64,000 bases of DNA from Halopseudomonas salina (lineage in GTDB: Bacteria; Pseudomonadota; Gammaproteobacteria; Pseudomonadales; Pseudomonadaceae), in contig NZ_VTTI01000003.1 in the NCBI RefSeq assembly GCF_008641105.1, positions 84,981 to 148,980 on the forward strand. Direction: 5' to 3'. The notes below the pieces were generated by a model that was given only the letters and a program-made list of their open reading frames with translations, was not told where the DNA came from and ran no database searches. Shown one piece after another: positions 62,844 through 64,000 of the stretch. The position numbers and the translations under genes were made by a program. Within the stretch, counting starts at the first letter, position 1, and the number at the start of each line of letters is the position of its first letter.

Positions 62844-63773
62844 ATGCTCGAAATCCGCCATCTGCGCACGCTGGCAACGCTGCGTGAAGCCGAAAGTCTT
62901 GTAGAAGCCGCCGAGCGCCTGCACCTGACCCAGTCCGCGCTTTCGCACCAGATCAAGGATCTCGAAGACCGCCTGGGCTTGCCGCTGTTTGCGCGCAAGA
63001 GCAAACCTGTGCGTTTCACCAGTGCGGGTTTGCGCCTGCTGCGGCTGGCAGATAATCTTCTGCCGCAACTTCGTCAGGCCGAGCGCGACCTGCAACGGCT
63101 CGCCGGAGGTCAGGCCGGCCGGCTGCACATGGCGATTGAGTGCCATAGCTGCTTTCAGTGGCTGATGCCCACGATTGATCAGTTTCGTAATGCATGGCCG
63201 GAAGTAGAAGTGGATTTCGCTTCTGGATTCTTCTTTGCTCCCCTGCCAGCCCTGGCTCGGGGAGAACTGGATCTGGTAGTCACTTCCGATCCAAAGGACA
63301 TCCCCGGCATCAGCTACGTGCCCCTGTTCGCCTACGAAGCCATGCTGGCAATCAGCAACCAGCACCCATTGATCAGCCGCAGCCATGTCGAAGCGACAGA
63401 TTTGCGTGAGGAGACGCTGATCTGCTACCCCGTGGATCGCGACAGGCTGGATATCTTCACTCAGTTTCTCGACCCCGCAGGCGTCGAGCCTGTCGCAATT
63501 CGCAACGCGGAACTCACAGTGATGATGATGCAGCTGGTCGCATCGGGGCGCGGCGTCTGTTGCCTGCCAAACTGGGCAATGGCCGAATACCTACAGCGTG
63601 GTTATGTCAGCGCCAGACCCCTGGGGCAGGAAGGGCTGTTTGGTACCCTCTACGCTGCAGTGAGAGAAGATATGCTGGAAATGTCCTATCTGCAGGACTT
63701 TCTCCTGACCGCCAAGGACATCTCCTTCGCCACGCTGGAGGGCGTGAGTGCGAAAATAAGTAAAAGGCCATGA
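62844..63773 (+). CDS. metR: LysR-family regulator MetR
   Basis: A 309-aa LysR regulator closely like P. aeruginosa MetR: MLEIRHLRTLATLREAESLVEAAERL, the HTH LTQSALSHQIKDLEDRLGL, the GRLHMAIECHSCFQWLMPTIDQFR segment and RNAELTVMMMQLVASGRG in the co-inducer domain. In Gammaproteobacteria it activates metE using homocysteine as co-activator. I chose ATG 62844 to match the family; an in-frame ATG six codons earlier at 62826 is possible. It is divergent from metE. Confidence 0.94.
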   Translation: MLEIRHLRTLATLREAESLVEAAERLHLTQSALSHQIKDLEDRLGLPLFARKSKPVRFTSAGLRLLRLADNLLPQLRQAERDLQRLAGGQAGRLHMAIECHSCFQWLMPTIDQFRNAWPEVEVDFASGFFFAPLPALARGELDLVVTSDPKDIPGISYVPLFAYEAMLAISNQHPLISRSHVEATDLREETLICYPVDRDRLDIFTQFLDPAGVEPVAIRNAELTVMMMQLVASGRGVCCLPNWAMAEYLQRGYVSARPLGQEGLFGTLYAAVREDMLEMSYLQDFLLTAKDISFATLEGVSAKISKRP

Positions 63774-63831
63774 ACGATATATTCACTGCTTATGTCTCGT
63801 CCTGAGAAGCTTTTTGCCGCTATCCTGACTC

Positions 63832-63852
63832 AGTCCGGCGGATGACCGGACT
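63832..63852 (+). other. Hairpin in the metR 3' region
   Basis: The perfect stem AGTCCGG/CCGGACT with loop CGGATGA is followed by ATTGGG, so no T-tract. It may slow or end transcription after metR or be the leader of the next gene. Confidence 0.3.
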
Positions 63853-63904
63853 ATTGGGCCGCAAGAAGCCCTACTAACAACAATAATGAATCAGGAGAGA
63901 TTCC

Positions 63905-64000
63905 ATGCGTTCCCGCACCCGAACGACCAATATTCCCACCGCTGTTTTGTCCCGCCCCTCTATGTCTACCCTCGCTCTTGCCGTTGTCGGATCCCTGACG
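63905..64000 (+). CDS. Exported protein, 5' fragment only
   Basis: The first 32 codons of a gene cut by the window edge. ATG 63905 follows AGGAGA at a good distance. The start has Arg-rich MRSRTRTTN and a hydrophobic STLALAVVG segment, as in a signal peptide with a long n-region. No family can be named from so little. Confidence 0.6.
   Translation, partial: MRSRTRTTNIPTAVLSRPSMSTLALAVVGSLT

Overview
The window looks like a chromosomal segment of a Pseudomonadaceae bacterium, probably a Pseudomonas or Halopseudomonas-type relative. The reasons are GC-rich third positions, and gene blocks whose content and order I recognise from Pseudomonas aeruginosa by memory, not by search. The blocks are: tRNA-Ala/Glu/Ala–gltX–LysR–emrAB (PA3133.x–PA3137-like); puuB/PA2779/PA2778-like genes; and a long run dusA–tal–rssC–rssB–PilZ–mlaA–queF–yadGH–fadE–PA2817–tRNAs–GST–sagS–gpx–msrB–alaA–htpX (PA2795–PA2830-like).

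Layout. 1–2.3 kb: lysine/arginine/ornithine decarboxylase ldcA. 2.3–2.8 kb: tRNA operon (Ala-Glu-Ala, minus strand) with its promoter and terminator. 2.9–8.1 kb: gltX, and a LysR regulator divergent from an EmrAB-type drug efflux pair. 8.2–11.1 kb: a PuuB/PauB-like flavin oxidase, then a two-gene module of an exported membrane-anchored small protein and a C39-like lipoprotein peptidase. 11.1–11.7 kb: an AT-rich intergenic region with three tandem copies of an 18-bp dyad (consensus TGCGCAA-N4-TTGCGCA) next to a sigma70-like promoter. 11.7–32.2 kb: one continuous T6SS operon of the P. aeruginosa H2 type (tssA-B-C-E-F-G-H, sigma54 activator, a 44-aa lipoprotein, tagH, tssJ-K-L-M, PP2C phosphatase, Ser/Thr kinase). 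It has no hcp, vgrG, PAAR or effector gene, so the secreted parts must lie elsewhere. 32.3–53 kb: the conserved PA2795–PA2830-like block with metabolism (dusA, tal, queF, fadE, alaA), envelope upkeep (mlaA, yadGH, htpX), redox repair (gpx, msrB, GST) and surface/biofilm signalling (rssB/rssC, PilZ, sagS). 53–56 kb: ATP-NAD-kinase-like gene, pdxB, epmC (minus strand). 56–64 kb: MATE pump, DUF3080 lipoprotein, tusA, a monooxygenase-fold protein, rlmM, metE divergent from metR, and the first 32 codons of an exported protein at the right edge.

How the parts fit. LdcA makes cadaverine and the PuuB-like oxidase could act in glutamylated-polyamine breakdown. gltX sits beside its own tRNA-Glu. The T6SS operon carries three layers of control: a bacterial enhancer-binding protein with a GAFSGA variant loop, an FHA protein, and a kinase/phosphatase pair. 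RssB here has Asn in place of the receiver phospho-acceptor Asp, so its phosphatase output may not be switched by phosphorylation. Two copies of a heptamer-repeat (GCTTGNR-type) inverted element flank gene 3' ends near 2.8 and 53.1 kb.
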